64,000 nucleotides of DNA from Kitasatospora sp. NBC_01250. Lineage in GTDB: Bacteria; Actinomycetota; Actinomycetes; Streptomycetales; Streptomycetaceae. The stretch spans positions 5,890,001 to 5,954,000 of the forward strand of contig NZ_CP108476.1 in NCBI RefSeq assembly GCF_036226465.1. Direction: 5' to 3'. The notes under the pieces were generated by a model. The model saw nothing but the letters and a program-made list of their open reading frames with translations, was not told the origin of the DNA and searched no databases. Positions within the stretch are counted from its first letter, which is position 1. Each line of letters opens with the position of its first letter. The translations under genes and the position numbers were made by a program. Shown piece after piece: positions 39,888-49,317 of this stretch.

Positions 39888-40856
39888 ATGCAGGGGACCG
39901 TGGGCGAGCTCGGCGAGTTCGGCCTCATCCGGGAGCTCACCGCCCGGCTGCCGCTCACCTCTGCGGTGGAGCTGGGCCCCGGGGATGACGCGGCCGTGGT
40001 CCAGGCACCGGACAAGCGGGTGGTCGCCACCACCGACGTGCTGATCGAGGGCCGCCACTTCCGCCGCGACTGGTCCACCGCCTACGACGTGGGCCGCAAG
40101 TCGGCCGCCCAGAACCTCGCCGACGTCGCCGCGATGGGTGCGGTGCCCACCGCGATACTGCTGGGCCTGGTGGTACCCGCCGACCTCCCGACCACCTGGG
40201 CCACCGAACTGATGGACGGTCTGCGCGACGAGTGCCAGGTGGCCGGCGCCGGGGTGGTCGGCGGCGACGTGGTGCGCGGCGAGACCATCACGCTGGCCAT
40301 CACCGCCCTCGGCGACCTGCAGGGCCGGGATCCGGTGCGCCGTTCGGGCGCCCAACCGGGTGACGTGGTGGCCGTGACCGGCTGGCTCGGCTGGTCGGCG
40401 GCCGGCCTGACCGTGCTCTCCCGCGGCTTCCGCTCGCCGCGCGCCTTCGTCGAGGCGCACCGCCGTCCCGAGCCGCCGTACCACGCGGGCCCGGCCGCCG
40501 CCGAGCTGGGCGCCACCTCGATGATCGACGTGAGCGACGGCCTGGTCGCCGACCTCGGCCATGTCGCCACGGCCAGTGGGGTGGACATCGACCTGCGCGC
40601 CGCCGACTTCGACGTGCCGGCGCAGATGGCCGACATCGGGCAGGCGGTCGGCGTGGACCCGCTGGTCTGGGTGCTCTCCGGGGGCGAGGACCACGCGATC
40701 GTGGCGACCTTCCCGCCCGGCGTCCAGCTGCCCGCCCGCTGGCGGGTGGTCGGCACCGTCACCGGCCCCGCCCGGGGCCAGGGGCGCGGCCGGGTCACCG
40801 TGGACGGCGCGCCCTGGGAGCGCACGGCGGGCTGGGACCACTTCTCGGCCGAATGA
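39888..40856 (+). CDS. thiL: Thiamine-monophosphate kinase
   Basis: Phosphorylates thiamine monophosphate to thiamine diphosphate. 322 residues, PurM/AIR-synthase-like fold. Text: LGPGDDAAVV near the N-terminus, TTDVLIEGRHFRRDWSTAYDVGRKSAAQNLADVAAMGA, GGDVVRGETITLAITALGD, MIDVSDGLVADLGHVA and LSGGEDHAIVATF. A GGGAGAGG site precedes the ATG, and TACGCT (39816-39821) may be the -10. Followed 47 nt later by pfkA; thiD, in the same pathway, is 1.1 kb further on. Confidence 0.96.
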   Translation: MQGTVGELGEFGLIRELTARLPLTSAVELGPGDDAAVVQAPDKRVVATTDVLIEGRHFRRDWSTAYDVGRKSAAQNLADVAAMGAVPTAILLGLVVPADLPTTWATELMDGLRDECQVAGAGVVGGDVVRGETITLAITALGDLQGRDPVRRSGAQPGDVVAVTGWLGWSAAGLTVLSRGFRSPRAFVEAHRRPEPPYHAGPAAAELGATSMIDVSDGLVADLGHVATASGVDIDLRAADFDVPAQMADIGQAVGVDPLVWVLSGGEDHAIVATFPPGVQLPARWRVVGTVTGPARGQGRGRVTVDGAPWERTAGWDHFSAE

Positions 40857-40903
40857 GTGTCGGCCGCCCGATCGGGCACCGGCCACCGCGTAGGCTGCCC
40901 ACC

Positions 40904-41929
40904 ATGCGTATCGGTGTGCTGACCAGCGGTGGCGACTGTCCCGGGCTCAACGCGGTGATCCGCTCGGTGGTGCACCGCGGTCTCGATGTGCACGGCGACG
41001 AGATCCTCGGCATCGAGGACGGGTTCCTCGGTCTGATCGAGGGCCGGGCCCGGGTGGTCGGCCACGACGACGTCACCGGCCTGCTCACCCTGGGCGGCAC
41101 CGTGCTCGGCTCGGCCCGGGTGCGGCGCGAGCGGATCGCCTGGGCCGTCGAGAACGCGCGCACGCTCGCCGCCAACCTCGGCATCGACGCCCTGATCGCG
41201 ATCGGCGGCGAGGGCACGCTGACCGCCGCCAAGATGTTCAGCGACGCCGGACTCCCGGTGGTCGGGGTGCCCAAGACCATCGACAACGACATCGACGCCA
41301 CCGACGTCACCTTCGGCTTCGACACCGCCGTGCACGTGGCCACCGAGGCGATCGACCGGTTGAAGACCACCGCCGAGTCGCACCAGCGGGTCATGGTGGT
41401 CGAGCTGATGGGCCGCCACACCGGCTGGATCACGTTGACCGCGGGCATGGCCGGCGGCGCGCACGGCATCCTGATCCCGGAGAAGCCCTTCGACATCGAG
41501 GCGCTGGCCCGGATGATCGAGGAGCGCTTCGCGCGCGGCAAGAAGTTCGCCATCATCGCGGTGGCCGAGGGCGCCAAGCCGATGCCCGGGACCTTCCCCT
41601 TCGACCACGGCACGGTCGACCAGTTCGGCCACCAGACCTTCGGCGGCATCGGCACCCGGCTCGCCCACGAGCTGGAGGACCTGCTCGGCAAGGAGGCCCG
41701 CCCGGTGATCCTGGGGCACACCCAGCGCGGCGGCACCCCCACCGCCCGCGACCGGGTGCTCGCCACCCGGTTCGGCTGGCACGCGGTGGAGGCCGTCCAC
41801 CAGGGCGCCTTCGGCCACTTCACCGCGCTGCGCGGCAACGACATCCGGCTGGTCCCGGTGGGCGAGGCGGTCACCCGGCTGAAGACGGTGCCCGCGGACC
41901 GCTGGGCGGAATCGGAAGCGGTGCTCTGA
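40904..41929 (+). CDS. pfkA: 6-phosphofructokinase
   Basis: Phosphorylates fructose 6-phosphate in glycolysis. 341 residues, group III type common in actinomycetes. [23 protein letters not shown] starts the N-terminal lobe; [14 protein letters not shown] (Gly-Glu-Gly where ATP-dependent bacterial enzymes commonly have Gly-Asp-Gly) bears on phosphoryl-donor choice; [22 protein letters not shown] is the catalytic loop; [18 protein letters not shown] and [15 protein letters not shown] follow. TAGGCT ends 7 nt before the ATG, with no ribosome site: a likely leaderless transcript. Confidence 0.95.
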   Translation: MRIGVLTSGGDCPGLNAVIRSVVHRGLDVHGDEILGIEDGFLGLIEGRARVVGHDDVTGLLTLGGTVLGSARVRRERIAWAVENARTLAANLGIDALIAIGGEGTLTAAKMFSDAGLPVVGVPKTIDNDIDATDVTFGFDTAVHVATEAIDRLKTTAESHQRVMVVELMGRHTGWITLTAGMAGGAHGILIPEKPFDIEALARMIEERFARGKKFAIIAVAEGAKPMPGTFPFDHGTVDQFGHQTFGGIGTRLAHELEDLLGKEARPVILGHTQRGGTPTARDRVLATRFGWHAVEAVHQGAFGHFTALRGNDIRLVPVGEAVTRLKTVPADRWAESEAVL

Positions 41930-41961
41930 GCGCCCCCGGCCCGGCCGGGTAGGTTGGGCCC

Positions 41962-42774
41962 ATGTCCGAAGAAGCACCCGTCGCGGCACCCCCGCGCGTC
42001 CTGACCATCGCCGGCTCCGACTCCGGCGGCGGTGCCGGCATCCAGGCCGACCTGAAGACCATGCTGGCGCTGGGCGTGCACGGGATGAGCGTGCTCACCG
42101 CCGTCACCGCACAGAACTCGCTCGGCGTCCAGGGCTACTGGGAGCTGCCCGCCGAGGCCGTGCGGGCGCAGTTCCGCAGCGTGGTGGACGACATCGGGGT
42201 GCAGGCCGTGAAGACCGGCATGCTGGCCTCGATCGAGCTGGTCGAGACCGTCGCCGAGCTGCTCACCGGCCTCGACGCGCCGATCGTGATCGACCCGGTG
42301 GGGGTCTCCAAGCACGGCGACGCGCTGCTCGCCGCCGAGGCGGTGGCCACGCTGCGCGAGCGGCTGCTGCCGCTGGCCACGCTGGCCACCCCCAACCTGC
42401 ACGAGGTGGCCCAGCTCACCGGCATCACGGTGCTGGAGGAGGGCGAGATGCGTCCGGCCGCCGATGCGCTGCTGGAGCTCGGCCCGCGCTGGGTGCTGGT
42501 CAAGGGCGGACACCTGAGCGGTGCGGCGGCCGACCTGCTGGCCGGCCGGGACGGCGAGGAGTACTGGTTCCGGGCCCCGCGCCACGACAACCGGCACACC
42601 CACGGCACCGGCTGCACGCTGGCCAGCGCGATCGCCGCCGAGCTGGCCAAGGGCCGCGAGCTGCCGGAGGCGGTCGGGGCGGCCAAGGAGTACATCACCG
42701 GCGCGATCCGGGCGGGCTTCGCGCTCGGCGCCGGCATCGGACCGGTGGACCACGGCTGGCGGTGGCGCGGCTGA
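41962..42774 (+). CDS. thiD: Hydroxymethylpyrimidine/phosphomethylpyrimidine kinase
   Basis: Two-step phosphorylation of hydroxymethylpyrimidine for thiamine synthesis; ribokinase-like fold. 270 residues: [86 protein letters not shown], and the anion-hole motif [19 protein letters not shown] lies 6 nt before the ATG with no ribosome site, so a leaderless promoter is likely. A 32-bp perfect palindrome terminates it. Confidence 0.96.
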   Translation: MSEEAPVAAPPRVLTIAGSDSGGGAGIQADLKTMLALGVHGMSVLTAVTAQNSLGVQGYWELPAEAVRAQFRSVVDDIGVQAVKTGMLASIELVETVAELLTGLDAPIVIDPVGVSKHGDALLAAEAVATLRERLLPLATLATPNLHEVAQLTGITVLEEGEMRPAADALLELGPRWVLVKGGHLSGAAADLLAGRDGEEYWFRAPRHDNRHTHGTGCTLASAIAAELAKGRELPEAVGAAKEYITGAIRAGFALGAGIGPVDHGWRWRG

Positions 42775-42777
42775 ACG

Positions 42778-42809
42778 CGTAGGGGCCCGGCCGCGGCCGG
42801 GCCCCTACG
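42778..42809 (+). terminator. Terminator after thiD
   Basis: A 32-bp perfect palindrome (42778-42809) directly after the stop. Confidence 0.88.
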
Positions 42810-42829
42810 GGGTGATGCAGAAAAGCAGA

Positions 42830-42861
42830 CAGGCCGATCCATCCGAGGATGGATCGGCCTG
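42830..42861 (-). terminator. Terminator of rpmB
   Basis: A 15-bp stem (42830-42844 with 42847-42861) placed after the minus-strand rpmB stop, back to back with the thiD terminator. Confidence 0.8.
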
Positions 42862-42890
42862 CCCGGAGGACCGGCGCACCGGTCTGCGCG

Positions 42891-43076
42891 TCAGCGCGAG
42901 ACCTTACCGGCCTTGATGCACGAGGTGCACACGTTGAGCCGCTTCGGCGTCCGCCCGATCACAGCGCGCACCGTCTGAATGTTGGGGTTCCAACGACGGC
43001 GGGTACGGCGGTGCGAGTGGGAGATGTTGTTGCCGAAGCCCGGCCCCTTGCCGCAGACGTCGCAGTTGGCAGCCAC
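42891..43076 (-). CDS. rpmB: 50S ribosomal protein L28 (bL28), zinc-binding form
   Basis: Ribosomal protein of 61 residues: [33 protein letters not shown], then [21 protein letters not shown]. Two CxxC pairs (CDVC and CTSC) mark it as the zinc-ribbon, zinc-replete paralogue rather than the Cys-less form that Zur controls. GTG start at 43076 with GGAG upstream; the in-frame GTG two codons earlier is less likely. The minus-strand promoter region (TTCGAACGTAAATGAT) lies about 20-35 bp further up. Confidence 0.96.
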   Translation of the reverse strand: MAANCDVCGKGPGFGNNISHSHRRTRRRWNPNIQTVRAVIGRTPKRLNVCTSCIKAGKVSR

Positions 43077-43427
43077 AGGAGTCACTCCAAGACTTCAGAT
43101 CATTTACGTTCGAAACCCCGGCTGATCCATCCTGCCCACTCACGTGGACCGGGTCGGGTCAAGGGGGGAAGCCCGGACTGTTCCAGGCAACCGGAGCAGC
43201 ATACATCGACTACTCCCGCTCCACGAAACTACCATGCGCGGGGGCTTGATCGCCGGGCCTCGTGACCAGCCCCGAAGCCCCCGCCGGGCCCGGTCCGGCC
43301 TGGCCTTTCGGCGCCGGATCCGCCCGCCCGGCCACCCCCGAGGCCGCCCGGTCCGCGGCCGGCCGCCCCGATAACCTGCCAGCAGCCCCACCGCCCGTTC
43401 CCGTCGTGTTCACCTGGAGGAGACCCG
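43077..43427. promoter_or_regulatory. Divergent promoter region rpmB / DAK-family gene
   Basis: No supported gene. Toward rpmB an AT-rich segment (43094-43118) offers a minus-strand TAAATG -10; toward the right, TAACCT (43372-43377) about 50 bp before the GTG at 43428 could serve the plus-strand gene. Arg/Gly-rich frames here look like GC shadows. Confidence 0.4.
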
Positions 43428-45071
43428 GTGCTGGAGACGCTCGACGCCCCCGCCGTCCGCACCTGGTGCCACCTCGCGCTGTCCGCCCTCGGCCAGGCCC
43501 GCGAGGAGATCGACGCGCTCAACGTCTACCCGGTCCCGGACGGGGACACCGGCACCAACCTCTTCCTCACCGTGGAGTCCGCCACCGCCGCCGTGGAGCA
43601 CTGCTTCGAGTCCGGTGCCGCCCCCGGCCTGCCGACCGCGGTCAAGGCGATGGCCAAGGGCGCGCTGCTGGGTGCGCGCGGCAACTCCGGGGTGATCCTG
43701 GCCCAGCTGCTGCGCGGGGTCGCCGAGATCCTGGCCGCACAGGGCGGAGGCCCCGTGCACCTGCGCCGGGCGCTCGCCCGCGGCGCCGAGGCGGCCTACC
43801 AGGCGGTGCTCGATCCGGTGGAGGGCACCCTGCTGACGGTCGCCGCGGCAGCCGCCGGAGCTGCCGACCAGGCGGCCGGCGGGCTCGCCGAGGTGGCCGC
43901 CGCCGCCCACCAGGGGGCCCGCGGCGCACTGCTGCGCACCCCCGAGCAGCTCGCGGTGCTGGCCCGGGCCGGGGTGGTGGACGCCGGCGGACGCGGCCTG
44001 GTGGCCGTGCTGGGCGCGCTGGCCGACGCGGTGGCGGGCCGGCAGCCGATGGGGCCGGTCGCGCTCGGCGAGGACCTGCCCGCCGGCGGGCACCACTGCG
44101 TCGAGCCCGAGCGCCTGCCCGGCCACCCCGCCTTCGAGGTGATCTACCTGCTGGACGCCCCGGACCGGGCCCTGCCCGAGCTGCGGGCCACGCTGGCCGG
44201 GCTCGGCGACTCGCTGGTGGTCGGCGGCGGCGACGGGCTGTGGAACGTCCACGTCCACGTGGACGACGCGGGTGCGGCGGTGGAGGCGGGCGTGCGGGCC
44301 GGGCGCCCGCACCAGATCCGGATCACCCACTTCGCCGAGGCCGCCGCCCGGGCCGGCGCGCGGGGCACCGCGGGCGGCGCCGGGGCCGGTGACCTCCCCG
44401 ACGGGCCGGCGGAGCGGGTCGTGCTCAGCGTCGTCACCGGGGCGGGGCTGGCCGAGCTGTGCCGTGCGGCCGGCGCGGCCGTGCTGACCGCGGCCCCGGA
44501 CGCGCCGCCCGCGAGCGCCGAACTCGCCGAGGCGGTGCGCCGCTGCGCCGCCCGGGAGGTGATCGTGCTGCTCAACGACCCCGAGCTGCGGGCCGGCGCG
44601 GGCGCGGCCGCCGACCAGCTGCGCGAGGAGGGCCTGCGGATCGCGGTGCTGCCCACCCGCTCCCCGGTGCAGGGGCTGGCCGCCCTGGCCGTGCACGAGG
44701 CGGGGCGCCGGTTCGACGAGGACGTGGTCGCCATGACCTCGGCCGCCGGTGCCACCCGCTACGCCGAACTGGCCGTGGCCGAGGGCGAGTCCTGGACCAT
44801 GGCCGGGGTCTGCCAGGCCGGCGACGTGCTCGGCCTGATCGACGGGGACGTGGCGGTGATCGGCTCCGGCATCGCGCAGACCGGCGCCGAGGTGCTCTCC
44901 CGGATGCTCGCGGCCGGCGGCGAACTGGTCACCCTGGTGCTCGGCGAGGGCGTCGACCCCGGCCTCGCCGAGCACCTGGTGGCGCACGCCCGGCGCCAGC
45001 GGCCGGAGGTCGACACGGTGGTATTCGCGGGCGGCCGGGAGAGCGCGCCGCTGCTCATCGGGGTGGAGTAG
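43428..45071 (+). CDS. DAK-phosphatase-domain protein (YloV/FakA-like)
   Basis: A 547-residue protein with an N-terminal DhaL/Dak2 ATP-binding domain: LNVYPVPDGDTGTNLFLTVESA with the metal-binding aspartates, GALLGARGNSGVILAQLLRG, and VEGTLLTV, followed by a middle domain and a C-terminal EDD/DegV-like fatty-acid-binding region. Homologues are the YloV/FakA group (fatty acid kinase ATP subunit) encoded next to recG in many Gram-positive bacteria; the recG neighbour supports orthology. The substrate is not certain in actinomycetes. GTG start with GGAGGAG. Confidence 0.88.
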   Translation: MLETLDAPAVRTWCHLALSALGQAREEIDALNVYPVPDGDTGTNLFLTVESATAAVEHCFESGAAPGLPTAVKAMAKGALLGARGNSGVILAQLLRGVAEILAAQGGGPVHLRRALARGAEAAYQAVLDPVEGTLLTVAAAAAGAADQAAGGLAEVAAAAHQGARGALLRTPEQLAVLARAGVVDAGGRGLVAVLGALADAVAGRQPMGPVALGEDLPAGGHHCVEPERLPGHPAFEVIYLLDAPDRALPELRATLAGLGDSLVVGGGDGLWNVHVHVDDAGAAVEAGVRAGRPHQIRITHFAEAAARAGARGTAGGAGAGDLPDGPAERVVLSVVTGAGLAELCRAAGAAVLTAAPDAPPASAELAEAVRRCAAREVIVLLNDPELRAGAGAAADQLREEGLRIAVLPTRSPVQGLAALAVHEAGRRFDEDVVAMTSAAGATRYAELAVAEGESWTMAGVCQAGDVLGLIDGDVAVIGSGIAQTGAEVLSRMLAAGGELVTLVLGEGVDPGLAEHLVAHARRQRPEVDTVVFAGGRESAPLLIGVE

Positions 45072-45108
45072 CACGGGCTGTCGGCTCCGTGGTGTCCAAT
45101 AGGTTCCG

Positions 45109-47316
45109 ATGGCCGCACTGGACGAACCCCTGACCAAGCTGGTCGGCGACCGCACCGCGAAGGTGCTCGCCGACAGCCTCAAGCTGCGCACGGTCGGCGA
45201 CCTGCTGCACCACTACCCGCGCCGGTATGCCGAGCGGGGCCAGCTGACCAGCCTGGACGACCTGGAGGTCGACGAGCACGTCACCGTGCTCGCCCGGATC
45301 GAGAAGGTCACCCTGATCCCGTTCCGGGGCCGCAAGGGCGACCGCCTCGAAGTGGTGGTCACCGACGGGCGCGGGCGGCTCTCGCTGGTCTTCTTCAACC
45401 AGGGCTGGCGGCAGAAGGAGCTGCGCCCGGGGCTGCAGGGGCTGTTCGCCGGCAAGGTGGGCGTCTTCAACCGGAGCCGCCAACTGGCCTCGCCCGACTA
45501 CCAGTTGCTCGACGACGACGCCGACTCGCAGGCCGCGCAGCAGTTCGCCGGGCGGATGATCCCGGTCTATCCGGCCAGTGCCCAGATGCCCAGCTGGAAG
45601 CTCTCGCTGGCGATCGAGATGGCACTGACCACCCACCTCGCCGCGGTGGGCGAGCCGCTGCCCGAGGCGCTGCGCGCCGAGCGCGGGCTGCTGCCGCTGC
45701 CCGAGGCGCTGGAGCTGATCCACCGGCCGCACGACCAGGCCGAGCTGGAGCGGGCCCGCGACCGGCTGCGCTGGGACGAGGCGTTCGTGCTCCAGGTCGC
45801 CCTCGCCCAGCGCCGGGCCGCCGCCCACGCGCTGCCGGCGGTGCCCCGACCGGTGCGCGGCGGCGGCCTGCTGGACGCCTTCGACGCCAAGCTGCCCTTC
45901 ACGCTGACGGCCGGCCAGCGACACGTCGGCGCCGAGATCTTCGCGGACCTGGCCGGCGAGCACCCGATGCACCGGCTGCTGCAGGGCGAGGTCGGCTCCG
46001 GTAAGACGCTGGTGGCGCTGCGCGCGATGCTCGCGGTGGTGGACGCCGGCGGACAGGCCGTGCTGCTCGCGCCCACCGAGGTGCTGGCCCAGCAGCACCA
46101 CCGCTCGATCGTGGCGATGATGGGGGAGCTGGCCGAGGGCGGGATGCTCGGCGGCGCCGAGAACGGCACCAAGGTGGCGCTGCTCACCGGTTCGATGGGC
46201 GTGCCCGCCCGGCGTCAGGTGCTGCTCGACATGGCCTGCGGCGACGCCGGGATCGCGATCGGCACCCACGCGCTGATCGAGGACAAGGTGCAGTTCCAGG
46301 ACCTCGGCCTGGTGGTGGTGGACGAGCAGCACCGCTTCGGCGTCGAGCAGCGCGACGCGCTGCGCGCCAAGGGCGGAGCGCCGCCGCACCTGCTGGTGAT
46401 GACCGCCACCCCGATCCCGCGCACGGTGGCGATGACGGTCTTCGGCGACCTGGAGACCTCGGTCCTGGACCAGCTTCCGGCCGGTCGCTCGCCGATCGTG
46501 AGCCACGTGGTGCCCGCGCTGGAGAAGCCCAACTTCCTGGCCCGCGCCTGGGAGCGGATCCGCGAGGAGGTCGCCAAGGGGCACCAGGCCTACGTGGTCT
46601 GCCCGCGGATCGGCGACGAGCCCGAGGAGCCGGCGGAGAAGAAGAAGCGCAAGGCCGCCGCCGAGGACCCCGAGGACCTGGGCGCGGCCACTGACGAGCG
46701 CCGGCCGCCGCTGAGCGTGGTGGAGACGGCCGAGATGCTGGCCAAGGGCCCGTTGGCCGGGCTGCGGGTGGAGATCCTGCACGGCCGGCTGGCGCCCGAG
46801 GCCAAGGACGACGTGATGCGGCGCTTCACGGCCGGACAGCTCGACGTGCTGGTCGCCACCACGGTGATCGAGGTCGGCGTCAACGTGCCCAACGCGACCG
46901 CGATGGTGATCATGGACGCGGACCGGTTCGGGGTCTCCCAGCTGCACCAGCTGCGCGGCCGGGTCGGGCGCGGCAGTGCGCCGGGGCTGTGCCTGCTGGT
47001 CAGCGAGATGCCGGCGGGCAGCGCGGCCCGGGCCCGGCTGGACGCGGTGGCCGGCACCCTGGACGGCTTCGAGCTCTCCCGGATCGACCTGGAGCAGCGC
47101 CGCGAGGGCGATGTGCTCGGCCAGGCCCAGTCCGGGGTGAAGTCCTCGCTCAAGGTGCTCTCCGTGCTCGAGGACGAGGACGTCATCGCCGAGGCCCGCA
47201 CCGAGGCCACCGCGCTGGTGGCCGCCGACCCGCAGCTCGACGCCCACCAGGACCTGCGGGCGGCGCTGGCCGGCCTGCTCGACGAGGACCGCGCCGCCTA
47301 TCTCGACAAGGGCTGA
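45109..47316 (+). CDS. recG: ATP-dependent DNA helicase RecG
   Basis: Branch-migration helicase that remodels stalled forks and recombination intermediates. 735 residues: N-terminal OB wedge domain, then superfamily-2 motors: Walker A LLQGEVGSGKTLVALRAML, motif Ia APTEVLAQQHH, Walker B VVVDEQHRFGVEQRD (DEQH), motif III LVMTATPIPRT, motif V VLVATTVIEVGVNVPNATAMVI and motif VI QLHQLRGRVGRG. A short charged insertion (EEPAEKKKRKAAAEDPEDLG, about residues 505-525) lies between helicase lobes. 37 bp after the DAK-family gene. Confidence 0.97.
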   Translation: MAALDEPLTKLVGDRTAKVLADSLKLRTVGDLLHHYPRRYAERGQLTSLDDLEVDEHVTVLARIEKVTLIPFRGRKGDRLEVVVTDGRGRLSLVFFNQGWRQKELRPGLQGLFAGKVGVFNRSRQLASPDYQLLDDDADSQAAQQFAGRMIPVYPASAQMPSWKLSLAIEMALTTHLAAVGEPLPEALRAERGLLPLPEALELIHRPHDQAELERARDRLRWDEAFVLQVALAQRRAAAHALPAVPRPVRGGGLLDAFDAKLPFTLTAGQRHVGAEIFADLAGEHPMHRLLQGEVGSGKTLVALRAMLAVVDAGGQAVLLAPTEVLAQQHHRSIVAMMGELAEGGMLGGAENGTKVALLTGSMGVPARRQVLLDMACGDAGIAIGTHALIEDKVQFQDLGLVVVDEQHRFGVEQRDALRAKGGAPPHLLVMTATPIPRTVAMTVFGDLETSVLDQLPAGRSPIVSHVVPALEKPNFLARAWERIREEVAKGHQAYVVCPRIGDEPEEPAEKKKRKAAAEDPEDLGAATDERRPPLSVVETAEMLAKGPLAGLRVEILHGRLAPEAKDDVMRRFTAGQLDVLVATTVIEVGVNVPNATAMVIMDADRFGVSQLHQLRGRVGRGSAPGLCLLVSEMPAGSAARARLDAVAGTLDGFELSRIDLEQRREGDVLGQAQSGVKSSLKVLSVLEDEDVIAEARTEATALVAADPQLDAHQDLRAALAGLLDEDRAAYLDKG

Positions 47317-47432
47317 GCTGCCCGGATGCCGCCGGCTGCGGCCCGCGGACTGTCAGTGCCCCGCGCGACAATGGAGGTGTTCAGGACGGAGCGTCAAGCT
47401 CCGCTCCTGGCGCGACACTTGGGGGTCCTGCC

Positions 47433-47942
47433 ATGGCATTCCGTCATCTCAACGAGCTCCCGCTGGGCGACAAGGTCTTCCGGATCGAACTCGCCAGCGA
47501 CGACGACCGAGAGGTCACCCTCACCCTGACCGGCTGGCGCGAGGGCGCCGCCGCCGCCCCACTGGCCAGCGGCAAGCTCCGCCTCCCGGTGGAGGACGTC
47601 GCCAGCCTGCGGATCGCGCTCAACCGCGCGCTGCGCGCCCTGGCGATCGTCGCCGACGTCTCCGAGCCCATCCCCGACCGCGACGTGCTGCGCGAGCTCT
47701 ACCCCGGCCACGGCGCCCCCTGGGTGCCGCAGCACGAGGAGGAGCTGGTCCGGCGGTTCCACGAGAGCGAGACCATCGCCCGGATAGCCGCCCGGTTCGG
47801 CCGCACCCCGGACTCCGTGCGCAGCAAGCTGCGCGAGCTGGGGCACGACCCGCGCCGCCCCGAGTACTGCCCGCCCGACGGCTGCCTGTCCTGGTCCCGC
47901 TACGCCTCGCCGGCCCTGCTCGGCGCGGCCGCACCGGAGTAG
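47433..47942 (+). CDS. Hypothetical protein with a C-terminal HTH-like segment, 169 aa
   Basis: No family recognised. An N-terminal beta-rich part (FRIELASDDDREVTLTLTGWREG, then SGKLRLPVEDVASLRIALNRALRALAIVADV) is followed by a helical segment, EELVRRFHESETIARIAARFGRTPDSVRSKLRELGHDP, that reads like a homeodomain-type helix-turn-helix (ETIARIAARFGRTPDSVRSKL). It ends with CPPDGCLSWSRY. It could be a small DNA-binding regulator. ATG start with GGGGG upstream; a GACAAT box lies nearby. It sits between recG and rsmD, with a strong terminator after it. Confidence 0.8.
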   Translation: MAFRHLNELPLGDKVFRIELASDDDREVTLTLTGWREGAAAAPLASGKLRLPVEDVASLRIALNRALRALAIVADVSEPIPDRDVLRELYPGHGAPWVPQHEEELVRRFHESETIARIAARFGRTPDSVRSKLRELGHDPRRPEYCPPDGCLSWSRYASPALLGAAAPE

Positions 47943-47972
47943 CGCCAGGGCACGTCCCCTGCTGATCCCGGT

Positions 47973-48027
47973 CCCGCCCTATGTCCGCGGGGCAGCGCGT
48001 CGTGCTGCCCCGCGGACATCGGGCGGG
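47973..48027 (+). terminator. Very long terminator hairpin
   Basis: A 16-bp perfect inner stem (47981-47996 with 48004-48019) extended by CCCGCCC/GGGCGGG (47973-47979 with 48021-48027) around one mismatch. A TATAGC -10-like box for rsmD follows at 48036-48041. Confidence 0.85.
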
Positions 48028-48076
48028 CCGGTCCATATAGCGTGGTGACCGCCAGCAAGAGAGGGAACCACGACTC

Positions 48077-48640
48077 ATGACCCGCGTCATCGCCGGAGCG
48101 GCCGGCGGCCGTCGACTGGCCGTACCGCCAGGCCGGGGCACCCGCCCGACGTCCGACAAGGCCCGCGAGGCGATGTTCTCCACCTTGGAGTCGCTGCGCG
48201 GCACCCTGGCCGGGGCCCGGATGCTCGACCTGTTCGCCGGCTCCGGCGCGGTCGGCCTGGAGGCGCTCTCCCGGGGCGCCGCGCACGTGCTGCTGGTGGA
48301 GGCGGACGCCGCGGCGGCGCGGGTGATCCGGGCCAACGTCAAGACCGTGGCGCTGCCCGGCGCCGAGGTGCGCGGCGAGCGGGCCGAGCGGGTGCTGGCC
48401 GGGCCGGCCCCGGCGCAGCCCTACGACCTGCTCTTCCTCGATCCGCCCTACGCGGTCACGGACGAGGAACTGCGCGAGATGCTGATCACACTCCGGGCTC
48501 AGGGCTGGCTCACGGACGAGGGACTCGTCACCGTGGAACGCAGCACCCGGGGCGGCGAGTTCGTCTGGCCCGGGGGCTTCGAAGCGCTGCGCTCGCGCCG
48601 GTACGGCGAGGGCACGCTCTGGTACGGCCAGGCCGTCTGA
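48077..48640 (+). CDS. rsmD: 16S rRNA (guanine(966)-N(2))-methyltransferase RsmD
   Basis: SAM-dependent methylation of G966 in 16S rRNA. 187 residues: TRVIAGAAGGRRLAVPPGRGTRPTSDKAREAMFSTL is the family N-terminus; MLDLFAGSGAVGLEALSRGA is the SAM-binding motif I, and LLFLDPPYAV the DPPY catalytic motif. It commonly precedes coaD, as here (67 bp apart). A long terminator and a TATAGC box precede it. Confidence 0.95.
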   Translation: MTRVIAGAAGGRRLAVPPGRGTRPTSDKAREAMFSTLESLRGTLAGARMLDLFAGSGAVGLEALSRGAAHVLLVEADAAAARVIRANVKTVALPGAEVRGERAERVLAGPAPAQPYDLLFLDPPYAVTDEELREMLITLRAQGWLTDEGLVTVERSTRGGEFVWPGGFEALRSRRYGEGTLWYGQAV

Positions 48641-48707
48641 CCGGGCGGTCCCCGCCGCCCACCGCTGTTGCCGACAACACCACCGCCGACAAGGGAGCCA
48701 CACCGCA

Positions 48708-49196
48708 ATGCGCCGCGCCGTCTGTCCGGGTTCCTTCGACCCGATCACCAACGGGCATCTCGACATCATCGAGCGGGCCTCCAAGCTCTACGACGTGGTC
48801 CACGTCGCGGTGGCGATCAACAAGAACAAGCAGGGCCTGTTCAGCATCGAGGAGCGGATCGCCCTCATCGAGGAGACCTGCGCGCCGTACGGCAACGTGG
48901 TGGTGGAGTCGCACCAGGGCCTGCTGGTGGACTTCTGCCGGGAACGGGACATCCCGGCCATCGTCAAGGGCCTGCGCGCGGTGAGCGACTTCGACTACGA
49001 GCTGCAGATGGCCCAGATGAACCGCGGCCTCAGCGGCGTCGAGACGCTCTTCGTACCGACCTCGCCGACCTACAGCTTCCTGTCCTCCACCCTCGTCAAG
49101 GAGGTGGCCTCCTACGGCGGTGACGTCTCGCACCTGATCCCCCCGGTGGTGCACCGCCGCCTGGTGGAGCGGATCGCCGAGCGGGCCGCCCGCTAG
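48708..49196 (+). CDS. coaD: Phosphopantetheine adenylyltransferase
   Basis: Adenylates 4'-phosphopantetheine in coenzyme A synthesis. 162 residues, hexameric nucleotidyltransferase family: AVCPGSFDPITNGHLDIIERASKLYD with the TxGH motif, GLRAVSDFDYELQMAQMNR, and the C-terminal TYSFLSSTLVKEVA (ISSTxxR-type, with Lys for Arg). AAGGGAG precedes the ATG. Confidence 0.97.
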   Translation: MRRAVCPGSFDPITNGHLDIIERASKLYDVVHVAVAINKNKQGLFSIEERIALIEETCAPYGNVVVESHQGLLVDFCRERDIPAIVKGLRAVSDFDYELQMAQMNRGLSGVETLFVPTSPTYSFLSSTLVKEVASYGGDVSHLIPPVVHRRLVERIAERAAR

Positions 49197-49317
49197 GGCC
49201 ACCGAGGGGCTGGGACCGCGGGGCGACGGGGGCGCCCAGGGGCGACGAGGGCGCCGAGGATTCTGACGTACAGTCTGTAGTCCCGCCCCGCGGTACTCAC
49301 GGAAAGACAGAAGCCCC

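Noticed and set aside
43262-44392. Arg/Gly-rich plus-strand frame overlapping the DAK-family gene
   Set aside because: Frame-shifted shadow; the frame at 43428 has clear Dak2 motifs.
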